Below the pieces are notes generated by a model. The model was not told the origin of the DNA and did not search any database. It worked only from the letters and a program-made list of their open reading frames with translations. Position numbers and translations under genes: made by a program. Below are positions 1-10,636 of a DNA stretch of 12,107 bases, piece after piece. The stretch covers positions 1 to 12,107 of the forward strand of contig JBLHKW010000155.1 in assembly GCA_047618565.1 (NCBI GenBank), given 5' to 3'. The stretch is from JBLHKW01 sp047618565 (GTDB taxonomy: Bacteria > Planctomycetota > UBA1135 > GCA-002686595). Numbering within the stretch: position 1 is the stretch's first letter; each line of letters begins with the position of its first letter.

Positions 1-23
1 GTGTCGGCCAATATGGCCGACAC
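1..23. repeat. Perfect 10-bp inverted repeat, possible terminator stem
   Basis: Positions 1-10 (GTGTCGGCCA) and 14-23 (TGGCCGACAC) are exact reverse complements around a 3-nt loop, ATA. The hairpin starts 34 nt past the stop of the minus-strand peptidase-like gene, where a rho-independent terminator for that gene would lie. Any T-tract would fall beyond position 1, so terminator function cannot be judged. The arms may also extend outside the window. It could equally be a small palindromic repeat. Confidence 0.55.
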
Positions 24-57
24 CCGTCGGATTTTGCACTGGCTCGGTACGTTCGCC

Positions 58-990
58 CTAGCGCGGGAACGAGAAGGCTCTGAAGGCGGGTTCGAGTTCG
101 GCGCTCGGGTTATCGATCAGGGCGTGCATGGGGTGGCGCGTGAGGCGCTCGCCGCGCATGGCTTTTTGCAGGTACTCGACGAAGGAGCCCTCGCGCACTT
201 CATCGAGCGGGCTGGTCGAGGGTTCGTAGTGGTGGATCAGGTACGCGAACAGCAGGCCGAGCTGGACGAAGCGCTCGTGTGAATTGGCGGTTGTGTAGCT
301 CTCGAAACGGGCGCCCAGCAACTCGGACAGGCTGGTCAGGTTTCCGTCCGCGGTGAGGCGTGCGAGTTCGTCGATGCCGTAGGAGTAGGCCCAGAAGTAG
401 TAGGCGAAGTAGCTCGCCAGGCCCTCGTCCATCCAGGCCGGCAGCTCGCGCGCAGCCAGGCGCGTCACGTACATGTGACTCGCCGAGTGGGTCAGCCACA
501 TTCCGACCTGGGTCGGGTTGTTGTGGTAGTAGGAGACGATCGGGCGCTGCGGGTCCTGGCCGGCGTAGAAGCTTCCGAGGATCGACGAGTGGATTCCGTA
601 GTTGCCGCCGAAGCTGTTGTAGCCGTCGATGTCCGGGAAGACGAAGACGTTGCGGTTCTCGTCGCGTGGAAAGGGCCGGTCCAGGAGGGCTTCGAAGTGC
701 CCCACCATCGTGTCCAGATTGCGCGCCGCCTGGTCCGAGAAGAACCAGCTGGCCGTGCTGCGCACCACGAATGGTCCCTGCTGCACGACCCACGGGTCCG
801 ACCAGGACGAATGATCCTGGTGCAGCGTGATGGACTGCTGCAAGTCCGCGCGTGCGCGCTCGAGCGCCTTGTCGACGGAGCTGCGATAGAACGCGTCCAC
901 GCCCGAGCGGTTGCCCGCCACGGGGCAGGGGCTCGAGACAGCGAATGGGACGGTCGTTGCGACGACCGCGAGGCGAAGGAGGAACTTCAT
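58..990 (-). CDS. Secreted peptidase MA-like (gluzincin-fold) protein with altered HExxH motif
   Basis: The product is 310 residues. The ATG at 990 is chosen because it opens a signal peptide (Met-Lys-Phe, then a hydrophobic stretch to about residue 18, cleavage near residues 19-20), whereas the open frame farther upstream to 1371 is low-complexity and overlaps the divergent gene. The C-terminal half resembles peptidase MA-like zinc metallopeptidases related to DUF1570: a His-x3-His pair (H168, H172) followed 17 residues on by the third zinc ligand E189 in WMDEGLASYF, the typical 'W-x-x-EG-A-YF' block. The catalytic Glu expected at 169 is Ser, so the motif reads HSASH. The zinc site may persist without peptidase chemistry, or the protein may bind rather than cut. 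It is probably exported and stands alone, divergent from the FG-GAP gene. The fold is fairly secure; substrate and activity are unknown. Confidence 0.75.
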   Translation of the reverse strand: MKFLLRLAVVATTVPFAVSSPCPVAGNRSGVDAFYRSSVDKALERARADLQQSITLHQDHSSWSDPWVVQQGPFVVRSTASWFFSDQAARNLDTMVGHFEALLDRPFPRDENRNVFVFPDIDGYNSFGGNYGIHSSILGSFYAGQDPQRPIVSYYHNNPTQVGMWLTHSASHMYVTRLAARELPAWMDEGLASYFAYYFWAYSYGIDELARLTADGNLTSLSELLGARFESYTTANSHERFVQLGLLFAYLIHHYEPSTSPLDEVREGSFVEYLQKAMRGERLTRHPMHALIDNPSAELEPAFRAFSFPR

Positions 991-1195
991 CTGTGCGAGC
1001 AGACTTACGACTGTACGCCCGGGAATGTGCGCTGAAGGGTGTTTTTTTTGCGTCGGGGGTCCTGGGGCGTCCCCTCGGGCCGCCTCAGGGCCCCGACGAC
1101 GCCACTGCGGCTCCTGGACCGTCGATGCCCCCCCGATCGGCGGTGAGGGGTTATCATATGAGGGCAAGCCGCCCCCCCCCCCTTCACGACCCCCA
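991..1195. promoter_or_regulatory. Divergent intergenic region with homopolymer tracts
   Basis: These 205 bp separate two divergent genes for exported proteins and must carry both promoters. No convincing -35/-10 pair is visible on either strand. An AT-rich patch at 1151-1159 (TTATCATAT) is a possible -10 for the rightward gene. The region holds a T8 run (1042-1049), a C7 run (1128-1134), a C11 run (1172-1182) ending 13 nt before the rightward ATG, and a small GGGG-CGT-CCCC hairpin (1064-1074). No purine-rich ribosome binding site precedes the ATG at 1196. No small ORF is supported here. Confidence 0.5.
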
Positions 1196-2812
1196 ATGAG
1201 AGTTCTCCTCGGACCTATCCTCCTTCTTACGCTGGGCGCCCTCGCTCCCCATGCGAGTTCCCAGCAGGGCGTCAAGATCCTGTCCGGAGACCCCGACGCA
1301 CGCGACGAGTTTGGAATCTCCGCCTCGGCCCACGGCGCGTACCTGGTCATTGGCGCCTTTGGTGACGACAACCCCGAGAACGAAGCCGGTGCGGCCTACG
1401 TCTTCCACGAGGAGAACGGTGTCTGGTCCCCGCAGCTGAAGCTGATGGCCACGGACGCGGACTTCGGAGACCGCTTCGGGGCGGCCGTCTGCATGCAGGG
1501 CGACCGTATCGTGATCGGCGCGGCCGAGGATAGCGAGGGCACCTCGCGCGCAGGGGCTGCCTACATCTTCGAGCGCGACGGCGTGGACTGGGTCCAGGTT
1601 GCGAAGCTCATCGCCAGCGATCCGAACGTGGGCGCCGAATTTGGACTCAGCGTCTCGCTTTCGGGCGATCGCGCCATCGTCGGCGCTCCGCGCAGTGACG
1701 TGAACGGCATTGGACAGGATGTGGGCGCGGCCTACATCTTCGAGCGCAACGGCGGAGCCTGGACCGAAACGAAACGCCTGGCCTGCGCCGTCCCCGCGGC
1801 CTACGACCGCTTCGGGCGCTCGGTGGCGATCGACGGCGACACGGTCGTCGTGGGTGCCTTCGGCGACGACGACAACGGTAGCAGTGCCGGCACGGGCTAC
1901 CCGTACCGTTACGACGGCATGGACTGGGTCTCCGAGGGACAGCTGTTGGCCAGCGACCCGGGCACCAGCGACCAGCTCGGCATCGCGTGCGCGCTGAGTG
2001 GCGACGTGATCGTCATGGGCGCCTGGGCGGACGACGACGACGGAGACAACTCGGGATCGGCATACGTGTTCACCCGGGACGGGTCGACGTGGACGGAGAG
2101 CGACAAGCTGATCGCATCCGACGCCAGCACCGGAGACCTGTTCGGCATCTCGGTGGCCATCGACGGCGACACGATCGTCGTCGGCGCAGTCGGAAACGCG
2201 GGCGCGGCGAGCGCGACGGGCGCCGCCTACAGGTTCATCAGCAGCGACATGATCGATTGGGTCGAACAGGAACGCCTGGTCCCCTTCGACGGCACGGACG
2301 GAGACGCGTTCGGAGTCGTTGCCATACGCGGACACACGATCGTGGTCGGATCCCATAGCGACAGCGACGCGGATGCCGAGGCGGGCTCGGCCTACATCTT
2401 CGAGCGCCCGCGCAACGTGGGCCAGGTCTATTGCATGTCCAATCCGAACTCGACCGGCAATGTGGCCATGCTCAGCCTTGAAGGCAGCGGCATCGTCGGG
2501 GACGCCGACCTGCTGCTACGCACCGTCAACATGCCGGGCGGCGCGTCCGGTCTCTACTTCTTCGGCCCCAACCAGATTCAGCTGCCGTTCGGAGAGGGGA
2601 TTCGCTGCGTGGGCGGCATCTTCCGACGCATGAACCCGCCGGTGCACGCCAACGGCTCGGGTGTGGCCACGCGCAACTTCAACTGGACGGCGCCCTACGC
2701 AACGTCCATCACGGTGGGCGCGACTCAGAACTTCCAGCTGTGGTATCGAAATGCCGCGGGTGGCCCCAATGGCTTCAACATGTCGACCGCCGTCGAGGTC
2801 ATCTGGCGTTGA
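1196..2812 (+). CDS. Secreted FG-GAP repeat beta-propeller protein with YC/NSTG C-terminal domain
   Basis: The product is 538 residues. The ATG at 1196 gives an immediate signal peptide (MRVLLGPILLLTLGALAPHA, cleavage about residue 21); the longer upstream frame is low-complexity. Residues about 29-408 form seven FG-GAP_2-like repeats at 55-57-residue spacing, with the F-G (or L-G) landmark at F39, F94, F149, F206, L261, F316 and F372. Each repeat shows the pattern FG-x-S-V, GD-x-VVGA, an acidic Asp-rich loop, GAAYIF and W-x-x-x-x-K-L. Seven units suggest a closed seven-bladed propeller, and the Asp-rich loops could bind Ca2+. Residues about 410-538 form a separate domain with Y412-C413, NSTG, C471 in RCVGG, FQLWYR and GFNMS. 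I associate this domain with secreted planctomycete proteins; its role is undefined, possibly surface attachment or sorting. It heads a tightly spaced gene block. A binding or structural extracellular role is inferred. Confidence 0.88.
   Translation: MRVLLGPILLLTLGALAPHASSQQGVKILSGDPDARDEFGISASAHGAYLVIGAFGDDNPENEAGAAYVFHEENGVWSPQLKLMATDADFGDRFGAAVCMQGDRIVIGAAEDSEGTSRAGAAYIFERDGVDWVQVAKLIASDPNVGAEFGLSVSLSGDRAIVGAPRSDVNGIGQDVGAAYIFERNGGAWTETKRLACAVPAAYDRFGRSVAIDGDTVVVGAFGDDDNGSSAGTGYPYRYDGMDWVSEGQLLASDPGTSDQLGIACALSGDVIVMGAWADDDDGDNSGSAYVFTRDGSTWTESDKLIASDASTGDLFGISVAIDGDTIVVGAVGNAGAASATGAAYRFISSDMIDWVEQERLVPFDGTDGDAFGVVAIRGHTIVVGSHSDSDADAEAGSAYIFERPRNVGQVYCMSNPNSTGNVAMLSLEGSGIVGDADLLLRTVNMPGGASGLYFFGPNQIQLPFGEGIRCVGGIFRRMNPPVHANGSGVATRNFNWTAPYATSITVGATQNFQLWYRNAAGGPNGFNMSTAVEVIWR
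2795..2798 (+). promoter_or_regulatory. Shine-Dalgarno GAGG supporting a TTG start
   Basis: GAGG within CGAGGTC lies 10 nt before the TTG at 2809, inside the end of the FG-GAP coding sequence. It is one of the few recognisable ribosome binding sites in the window and supports the TTG over the upstream in-frame ATG. Confidence 0.5.
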
Positions 2813-3531
2813 CGTCGACGGACTTCAGTCTGCAAGCCCTGGCGCGCGTTCGCGGCGTCCTGTTCGACCTCGACGGAACCCTGTACCACCAGGACCCCGT
2901 GCGCAGGCGCATGGCGCTCGAGCTGATCCTGCTGCCGATTCGGTCGCTCTCGCCGAGCAAGACGCGGCGCGTGTGGAGCCACATCAAGGGTTACCGCCGG
3001 CTCCATGAGCGCATGCGCGACATGGGTCATGCCGAGGTGAGCCTGCGTGAGTTGCAAGTCTCCGAGACGGCACGACAACTGGGCGTGGACGTGGCCGAGG
3101 TCGACGCCACCGTCTCGGAGTGGATGATCCAGCGCCCGCTGCCCTTCATCGCGAGAGCCGTGCGCGCCGACCTGGGCGCCCTGCTCGACTACCTCACCGG
3201 TGGCGACCTGGCGCTTGGAGTCCTGTCCGATTACCCCGTCGAGGAGAAGCTGCGAGCCATGGGGATTCGCGAGCGCTTCTCGCTCGCGCTTTGCTCCAGC
3301 GACACGCAGATCAATGCGCTCAAGCCCAACCCGCGCGGACTGCACCACGCCCGTGCACAGTGGGGGCTCGAGCCCGAAGAAGTGCTCTACGTCGGCGATC
3401 GGGCGGACGTGGACGCGGGCGCGGCTCGCGCGGCGGGCATGCCCTGCGCCATCATCTCATCGAGCGCGGGCGACGAGTGGACGTTCCCATCCATGAACGC
3501 GCTACAACGAGCCTTCGAAGCGCAGCGCTGA
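2809..3531 (+). CDS. HAD-superfamily hydrolase (phosphatase-like)
   Basis: The product is 240 residues if started at the TTG at 2809. That codon overlaps the previous stop (TTGA) and has GAGG at 2795-2798, 10 nt upstream. An in-frame ATG at 2740 would give 263 residues but would place 23 residues of poor quality inside the FG-GAP gene. All four HAD motifs are present: motif I FDLDGT with nucleophile D20 and acid/base D22; motif II S140 in GVLSDYP; motif III K172 in LKPNP; motif IV D197 and D200 in YVGDRADVDAG. A helical cap lies between motifs I and II (about residues 30-120), as in phosphoglycolate-phosphatase-like or 5'-nucleotidase-like subfamily I enzymes. It is cytoplasmic, with no signal peptide in this start choice. 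The phosphorylated substrate cannot be read from sequence. It is translationally coupled to the upstream gene and 1 nt from the yigZ-like gene. Confidence 0.85.
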   Translation: MTSTDFSLQALARVRGVLFDLDGTLYHQDPVRRRMALELILLPIRSLSPSKTRRVWSHIKGYRRLHERMRDMGHAEVSLRELQVSETARQLGVDVAEVDATVSEWMIQRPLPFIARAVRADLGALLDYLTGGDLALGVLSDYPVEEKLRAMGIRERFSLALCSSDTQINALKPNPRGLHHARAQWGLEPEEVLYVGDRADVDAGAARAAGMPCAIISSSAGDEWTFPSMNALQRAFEAQR

Positions 3532-3532
3532 C

Positions 3533-4138
3533 ATGGACGAGTATCGCACCCTCGCCCGGGAGTTCCGCGCGGAGATGGACGTGGTCAAGGGTTCGCGTTT
3601 CCTGGCGCTGCTGGCGCCCGCGAGCTCAATGGACGAAGCCGCCGCATGCCTGCAACGCGCGCGCGCCGAGTTCCCCGACGCTTCCCACCATTGCTGGGCC
3701 TGGCGCCTGCGCGGGCCCGGCGACCACTTCCGCTCCAACGACGACGGTGAACCCGGTGGTTCCGCGGGCCGCCCGATCCTGCAGCAGATCGACGGTCACG
3801 ACGTGGTGGACCTCTCGGTCATCGTCGTGCGCTGGTTCGGCGGGACGAAACTCGGCGTGGGCGGACTCATGCGCGCCTACGGCGGCGCTGCGGGCCGCGC
3901 GCTCGACCACGCACCAATCCATACGATTCTGGTCACCAGCCGCGTCGACGTGCACCACCCCTACGAGTGCTCGGGTGCGATTCAGGGAATGCTCGCGGCC
4001 TGGCAGCTCGAACCGGTCTCGGCCGACTACGGAAGCGACGTACACCTCGTGTTCGACATTCCGGCGCGCGACCTCGAGCGCTTCCAGACGGAGGCCATCG
4101 ACCGCACCGCTGGGCTTGCTACCGTGTCCGTATCCTGA
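3533..4138 (+). CDS. yigZ: YigZ/IMPACT (UPF0029) family protein
   Basis: The product is 201 residues, close to the usual length of about 205 for bacterial YigZ. The N-terminal UPF0029 domain (about residues 10-120) shows the family landmarks in order: KGSRF near the start, HHCWAWR, DDGEPGGSAGRPIL, and VVRWFGGTKLGVGGLMRAYG. The C-terminal part (about 130-201) matches the DUF1949/EF-G domain IV-like region. Family members relate to eukaryotic IMPACT, a regulator of the Gcn2 kinase. The bacterial proteins are thought to bind nucleic acid or act in translation-linked processes, but their exact job is not settled. The ATG lies 1 nt after the HAD stop, so co-transcription is very likely. A small overlapping frame inside is a shadow. 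Confidence 0.93.
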   Translation: MDEYRTLAREFRAEMDVVKGSRFLALLAPASSMDEAAACLQRARAEFPDASHHCWAWRLRGPGDHFRSNDDGEPGGSAGRPILQQIDGHDVVDLSVIVVRWFGGTKLGVGGLMRAYGGAAGRALDHAPIHTILVTSRVDVHHPYECSGAIQGMLAAWQLEPVSADYGSDVHLVFDIPARDLERFQTEAIDRTAGLATVSVS

Positions 4139-4157
4139 ACTTCCCACGGAACAGCCC

Positions 4158-4697
4158 ATGAACCACCGACCTGCATTCTCCCTGGCAGACAGCAGCAACC
4201 TGCTGCGGCGCACACCGGCACTGCTCGACACCTGGCTACGCGACCTGCCCGAAGACTGGCTGCACGCGAATGAAGGACCGGACACGTTCAGCGCTTTCGG
4301 TGTGCTGGGGCATCTGGTCTACGGGGAGCGTTCGGACTGGATCGGCCGCGCGCGTCACATCCTCGAGCAGCGCGCGGGCGCCTTCGAGCGCTTCGATCGC
4401 TTCGGACACCAGGCCGAGTTCAAGGATGTCCCGTTGGCGGGCTTGCTTGACACCTTCGCCAACCTGCGCGCGGACAACCTCGACCGGCTGCGCGCCTTGG
4501 CTATCACGAACGCGCAGCTGGAGAGCCAGGGCACCCACCCGACCTTCGGCTCGGTCACCCTGGGCGAATTGCTGTCCACCTGGGTTGTGCACGACCAGAG
4601 CCACATCGCGCAGATCGCGCGCGTGCTCGCCAAGTGCTACTCGGCCAATGTCGGACCGTGGCGCGAGTTCCTTCCGATCCTCACCGATCGCGCCTGA
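4158..4697 (+). CDS. DinB-like (DinB/YfiT fold) protein
   Basis: The product is 179 residues, normal for the family. It is predicted to be a four-helix bundle with the expected divalent-metal His triad: H52 in GVLGHLVYGE, then H145 and H149 in VHDQSHIAQI. The terminal WREF/LPIL segment is also typical. Members include bacillithiol/mycothiol-dependent transferases, and the E. coli dinB polymerase is unrelated despite the name. Thiol-dependent transferase activity is possible, but no substrate is indicated. The ATG at 4158 is 19 nt after the yigZ-like stop and begins the conserved region directly. A longer frame from 3120 overlaps yigZ and is not credible. This is the last gene of the block, ending 10 nt before the stop of the convergent transporter gene; no clear terminator separates them. 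Confidence 0.85.
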   Translation: MNHRPAFSLADSSNLLRRTPALLDTWLRDLPEDWLHANEGPDTFSAFGVLGHLVYGERSDWIGRARHILEQRAGAFERFDRFGHQAEFKDVPLAGLLDTFANLRADNLDRLRALAITNAQLESQGTHPTFGSVTLGELLSTWVVHDQSHIAQIARVLAKCYSANVGPWREFLPILTDRA

Positions 4698-4707
4698 CCT
4701 CGGCAGC

Positions 4708-5697
4708 TCACAGCCACCTGCGACGCCACAGTACGCAGACCTCGAGCGCGCCGAGCAGCAAGACCACCCCGCACACGAGCATGAACCCGCGCGTATCATC
4801 GGCCAGCGGAATACCGCCCACGTTGATCCCGAGCATCCCCGTCACGAAGGTCAGGGGCAGGAAGAGCGCAGCCGCGATGGCAGATACGTACATGCGCCGG
4901 TTCAGCTGGTCGCTCACGCGGATCTGCCATTCCTCGTACACGAGCTCCGCCCGTTCGCGCAGGGTCTCCAGATCCTCGGTCATGCGCGCCGTACGCTCGG
5001 ACGCCTCATGCAGCTGCGCGACAGCCGGCGGCTCGAACCAGTCCAGGTAGTCGATCGACCCCAGGTGCACGAGCGCGCTTTGCTGTGGTTTCAGGTGCCT
5101 ATAGTAGATCGCCAGCTCACGGCGCAGCCTGGCGAGGGAATCGTCCGGCCGTGCGGCGCCGCGCTGCTGCAGGGCTTCTTCGGCACGATCCACCCGTTCT
5201 TCGAGGTCGTCCAGGACGGGCTCGAGGCGATCCAGAATGCCGTGAACAAGTTCCGACAGGAGTGCGCGGGTATCCGCAGGCCCTTGCCCTCGATCCAGTT
5301 GCCGTCCGACGCTCGCTGCGGTGTCGACCCGGCGCAGGCGCACGCTGATCATGCGGCGCGCCTCGACCCACAGGCGCAGCGCGACCATATCCTCCTGGGA
5401 GTCGCCCTCATTACGGTTCGGCACGCGCAGGATGAGCATGATCCCGCGCCCGTACACGCGCGCGCGCGGACGGGTATCCGGGTAGAGCAGGGCGTCACAC
5501 GTGACCGCGTCCAGTCCCGACCGCTCGCGCAGCCACTCTTCGGTCCCCTCCACCCCGCGATCCAGATGGGCCCAGACCACGTCACCGGCATCCATGTGCT
5601 GCTCGAAGGCCTCGAGGTCCGGGCGCTGCGCCCCGCCCTCACCATCGAGGACGTAGCTGGCGATCGGAGCGAAGCTTGGTGTGGGGTCGGGGGCCAT
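4708..5697 (-). CDS. zntB: CorA-family divalent metal transporter, ZntB-like
   Basis: The product is 329 residues. An N-terminal soluble domain rich in acidic and helical segments (about 1-265, including the long coiled stalk around 165-260) is followed by two membrane helices (about 268-289 and 305-324) and a basic tail, WRRRWL. The CorA signature after the first helix reads GMLGINVGGIP, so the usual GMN is GIN (290-292). The following GGIP is characteristic of ZntB-type proteins, which transport Zn2+ and related ions. The family forms pentameric inner-membrane channels. The ATG at 5697 is preferred over a frame start at 5751 because the extra 18 residues look non-conserved. Read on the minus strand, the region just upstream has a TATATT box (5710-5715) close to the start, which would give a short leader. 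ZntB is likely, but Mg2+ transport cannot be excluded. Confidence 0.85.
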   Translation of the reverse strand: MAPDPTPSFAPIASYVLDGEGGAQRPDLEAFEQHMDAGDVVWAHLDRGVEGTEEWLRERSGLDAVTCDALLYPDTRPRARVYGRGIMLILRVPNRNEGDSQEDMVALRLWVEARRMISVRLRRVDTAASVGRQLDRGQGPADTRALLSELVHGILDRLEPVLDDLEERVDRAEEALQQRGAARPDDSLARLRRELAIYYRHLKPQQSALVHLGSIDYLDWFEPPAVAQLHEASERTARMTEDLETLRERAELVYEEWQIRVSDQLNRRMYVSAIAAALFLPLTFVTGMLGINVGGIPLADDTRGFMLVCGVVLLLGALEVCVLWRRRWL

Positions 5698-5860
5698 GGA
5701 TCTGCTCGGAATATAGCGAGCGCCCCCCCTCCAGGCAGCACCAGAGGCCACTCCCAGTCAGCCTATATAGAATATGGGTAACGGGTTTGGGCCGACGGGC
5801 TCCAGTGGACGATACAAAAGGGTCGCCCCCTACCATCTATCGGGGTATCTTGATACGACG
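5698..5860. promoter_or_regulatory. Divergent promoter region between zntB-like and arsR-methyltransferase genes
   Basis: These 163 bp separate divergent genes. AT-rich patches stand out from the GC-rich surroundings: AATATA at 5710-5715 (TATATT on the minus strand, a possible -10 for the transporter) and TATATAGAAT at 5763-5772 (a possible -10 for the rightward operon, with a leader of about 85 nt). No good -35 boxes are visible. A C7 run lies at 5723-5729. GATAC occurs at 5811-5815 and again within the palindrome next to the start codon. I saw no cobalamin, SAM or SAH riboswitch signature by eye. Confidence 0.45.
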
Positions 5861-5861
5861 A
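5840..5861. promoter_or_regulatory. Imperfect palindrome at the regulator start codon, candidate operator
   Basis: A core GTATC-TT-GATAC (5845-5856) is flanked by further symmetric pairs at 5840-5842 with 5859-5861. This gives a 22-bp dyad with 8 of 11 pairs matching, and it includes the A of the ATG. ArsR-type dimers bind AT-containing dyads of about this size near their own promoters, so autoregulation of the arsR-metH operon is a reasonable inference. Binding has not been shown. Confidence 0.45.
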
Positions 5862-6796
5862 TGCTAGAACTCGGCACTACCACCAAGCTTCTGAAGATCC
5901 TGGGCGACACCACCCGGCTTCGGATCCTGAACCTGCTCGCCGAGGAGGAACTCAGCGGGACGGACCTGGTCGAGATCCTGAACATGGCCCAGAGCCGGAT
6001 CGCGACCCACCTCTCGGTCCTGCGCCGCGAGTCGCTCGTATCCCAGCGCCGCGTCGGACGGCGAGCCCTGTACACCCTGGCGGATGGCGGCCACTCGGAT
6101 TTCCTGACGCGCGTCCTGGGCGAAGCCAGAAGCGCGGCCGAGTTCGAGATCGACACGCGCGCCCTGAGCGCCCTGCGCCTGCGCCGGATCGAGAACACGC
6201 GCTCGTACTTCGACCGCGTGGCGGCCACCTTCGCGGAGCAAATTCTCCCGGGTCGCACCTGGGAGGGCCTGGCGCGCGCGCTGCTCATGCTTGCGCCGCG
6301 CGGGCGCTACATCGACCTGGGAGTCGGCGACGGTCTGTTGACCATGATGCTCACCCAGGTGGCCGAATCCGTCACCGCCGTCGACCTCTCCGAGGAAATG
6401 CTCAAGAATCTCGAAGCGCGCGCGCGCGCGCAGGGTGTCGAGAACATCGAGTACGTGATCGGCGAGATCGAACAGGTGCCCCTGCCCGACGCACAGGCCG
6501 ACGTGGTCGTCATGAGCCAGGCCTTGCACCACGCTGAAGTGCCCGAAAAGTCCATCGCCGAGGCCATGCGCTTGCTGCGCCCCGGCGGCCGCTTGCTGGT
6601 CATCGACCTGCTGCAACACACCGAGGCCTGGGTGCGCGAAAAGCTCCAGCACCAACACCTCGGCTTTTCACAATCCGATCTCGAAGACCTGCTGAGCGGA
6701 AGTGGTTTCGAGTATGTCAGCGTTCACAACGCTGCTCGTGATCCACATCCGCCCCATTTCGTGACCCTGGTCGCGACCGGCTCGAAGCCCTCCTGA
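5861..6796 (+). CDS. ArsR-family regulator fused to SAM-dependent methyltransferase domain
   Basis: The product is 311 residues. Residues about 1-85 are an ArsR-type winged helix (LKILGDTTRLRILNLL, then a recognition helix around AQSRIATHLSVLRRESLV and the wing RRVGRRALYTL). The metal-binding CxC motif of classic ArsR/SmtB sensors is absent. Residues about 140-300 form a class I methyltransferase domain: motif I DLGVGDG (152-158), an acidic strand end in TAVDLSEEML, ALHHAE, and LLRPGGRLLVIDLL, with the HLGFSQSDLEDLL...GF tail common in this fusion family. The ATG at 5861 is chosen because it starts the conserved fold and follows the palindrome; an ATG at 5774 would add 29 unconserved residues. 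metH follows 1 nt after the stop. Related ArsR proteins such as SahR of Proteobacteria regulate methionine-cycle genes in response to S-adenosylhomocysteine, so a SAM/SAH-sensing regulator of metH is the leading inference. Confidence 0.88.
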   Translation: MLELGTTTKLLKILGDTTRLRILNLLAEEELSGTDLVEILNMAQSRIATHLSVLRRESLVSQRRVGRRALYTLADGGHSDFLTRVLGEARSAAEFEIDTRALSALRLRRIENTRSYFDRVAATFAEQILPGRTWEGLARALLMLAPRGRYIDLGVGDGLLTMMLTQVAESVTAVDLSEEMLKNLEARARAQGVENIEYVIGEIEQVPLPDAQADVVVMSQALHHAEVPEKSIAEAMRLLRPGGRLLVIDLLQHTEAWVREKLQHQHLGFSQSDLEDLLSGSGFEYVSVHNAARDPHPPHFVTLVATGSKPS

Positions 6797-6797
6797 C

Positions 6798-10619
<3,822 letters not shown>

Positions 10620-10623
10620 GCGC

Positions 10624-10636
10624 AGGTCCGGGACCT
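10624..10636. terminator. Small palindrome between convergent metH and argE, weak terminator candidate
   Basis: AGGTCC (10624-10629) and GGACCT (10631-10636) are perfect complements around one base, so the real hairpin would be about five pairs with a 3-nt loop. It fills most of the 15-nt gap between the convergent stops and overlaps the argE stop codon. There is no T-tract on either side, so the stem alone is weak support. Confidence 0.25.

Noticed and set aside
1..282. Plus-strand 93-codon open frame at the left edge
   Set aside because: It is antisense to the conserved 3' end of the gluzincin-like gene, and no protein family is recognisable.
1042..1049. T8 run as a rho-independent terminator on the plus strand
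   Set aside because: No plus-strand gene ends upstream of it, and no stable GC-rich stem directly precedes it.
1184..2356. Minus-strand open frame of 390 codons opposite the FG-GAP gene
   Set aside because: Its apparent internal repeats (DDRVAVDG-like) are the reverse reading of the FG-GAP repeats, not an independent repeat protein.
3120..4157. Long plus-strand extension upstream of the DinB-like gene
   Set aside because: It overlaps the HAD and YigZ-like genes, and its translation is Arg/Ser/Ala-rich noise. The DinB fold begins at the ATG at 4158.
4270..5781. Plus-strand open frame of 503 codons across dinB-like and zntB-like genes
   Set aside because: It overlaps two convincing genes in other frames, and its translation is Arg/Pro/His-rich with no domain.
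5698..5860. Possible cobalamin or SAM/SAH riboswitch before the regulator-metH operon
   Set aside because: The leader is short. I could not find the conserved B12-box or SAM/SAH riboswitch core sequences by eye, and a protein regulator encoded in the operon is the simpler explanation. A covariance-model search would settle it.
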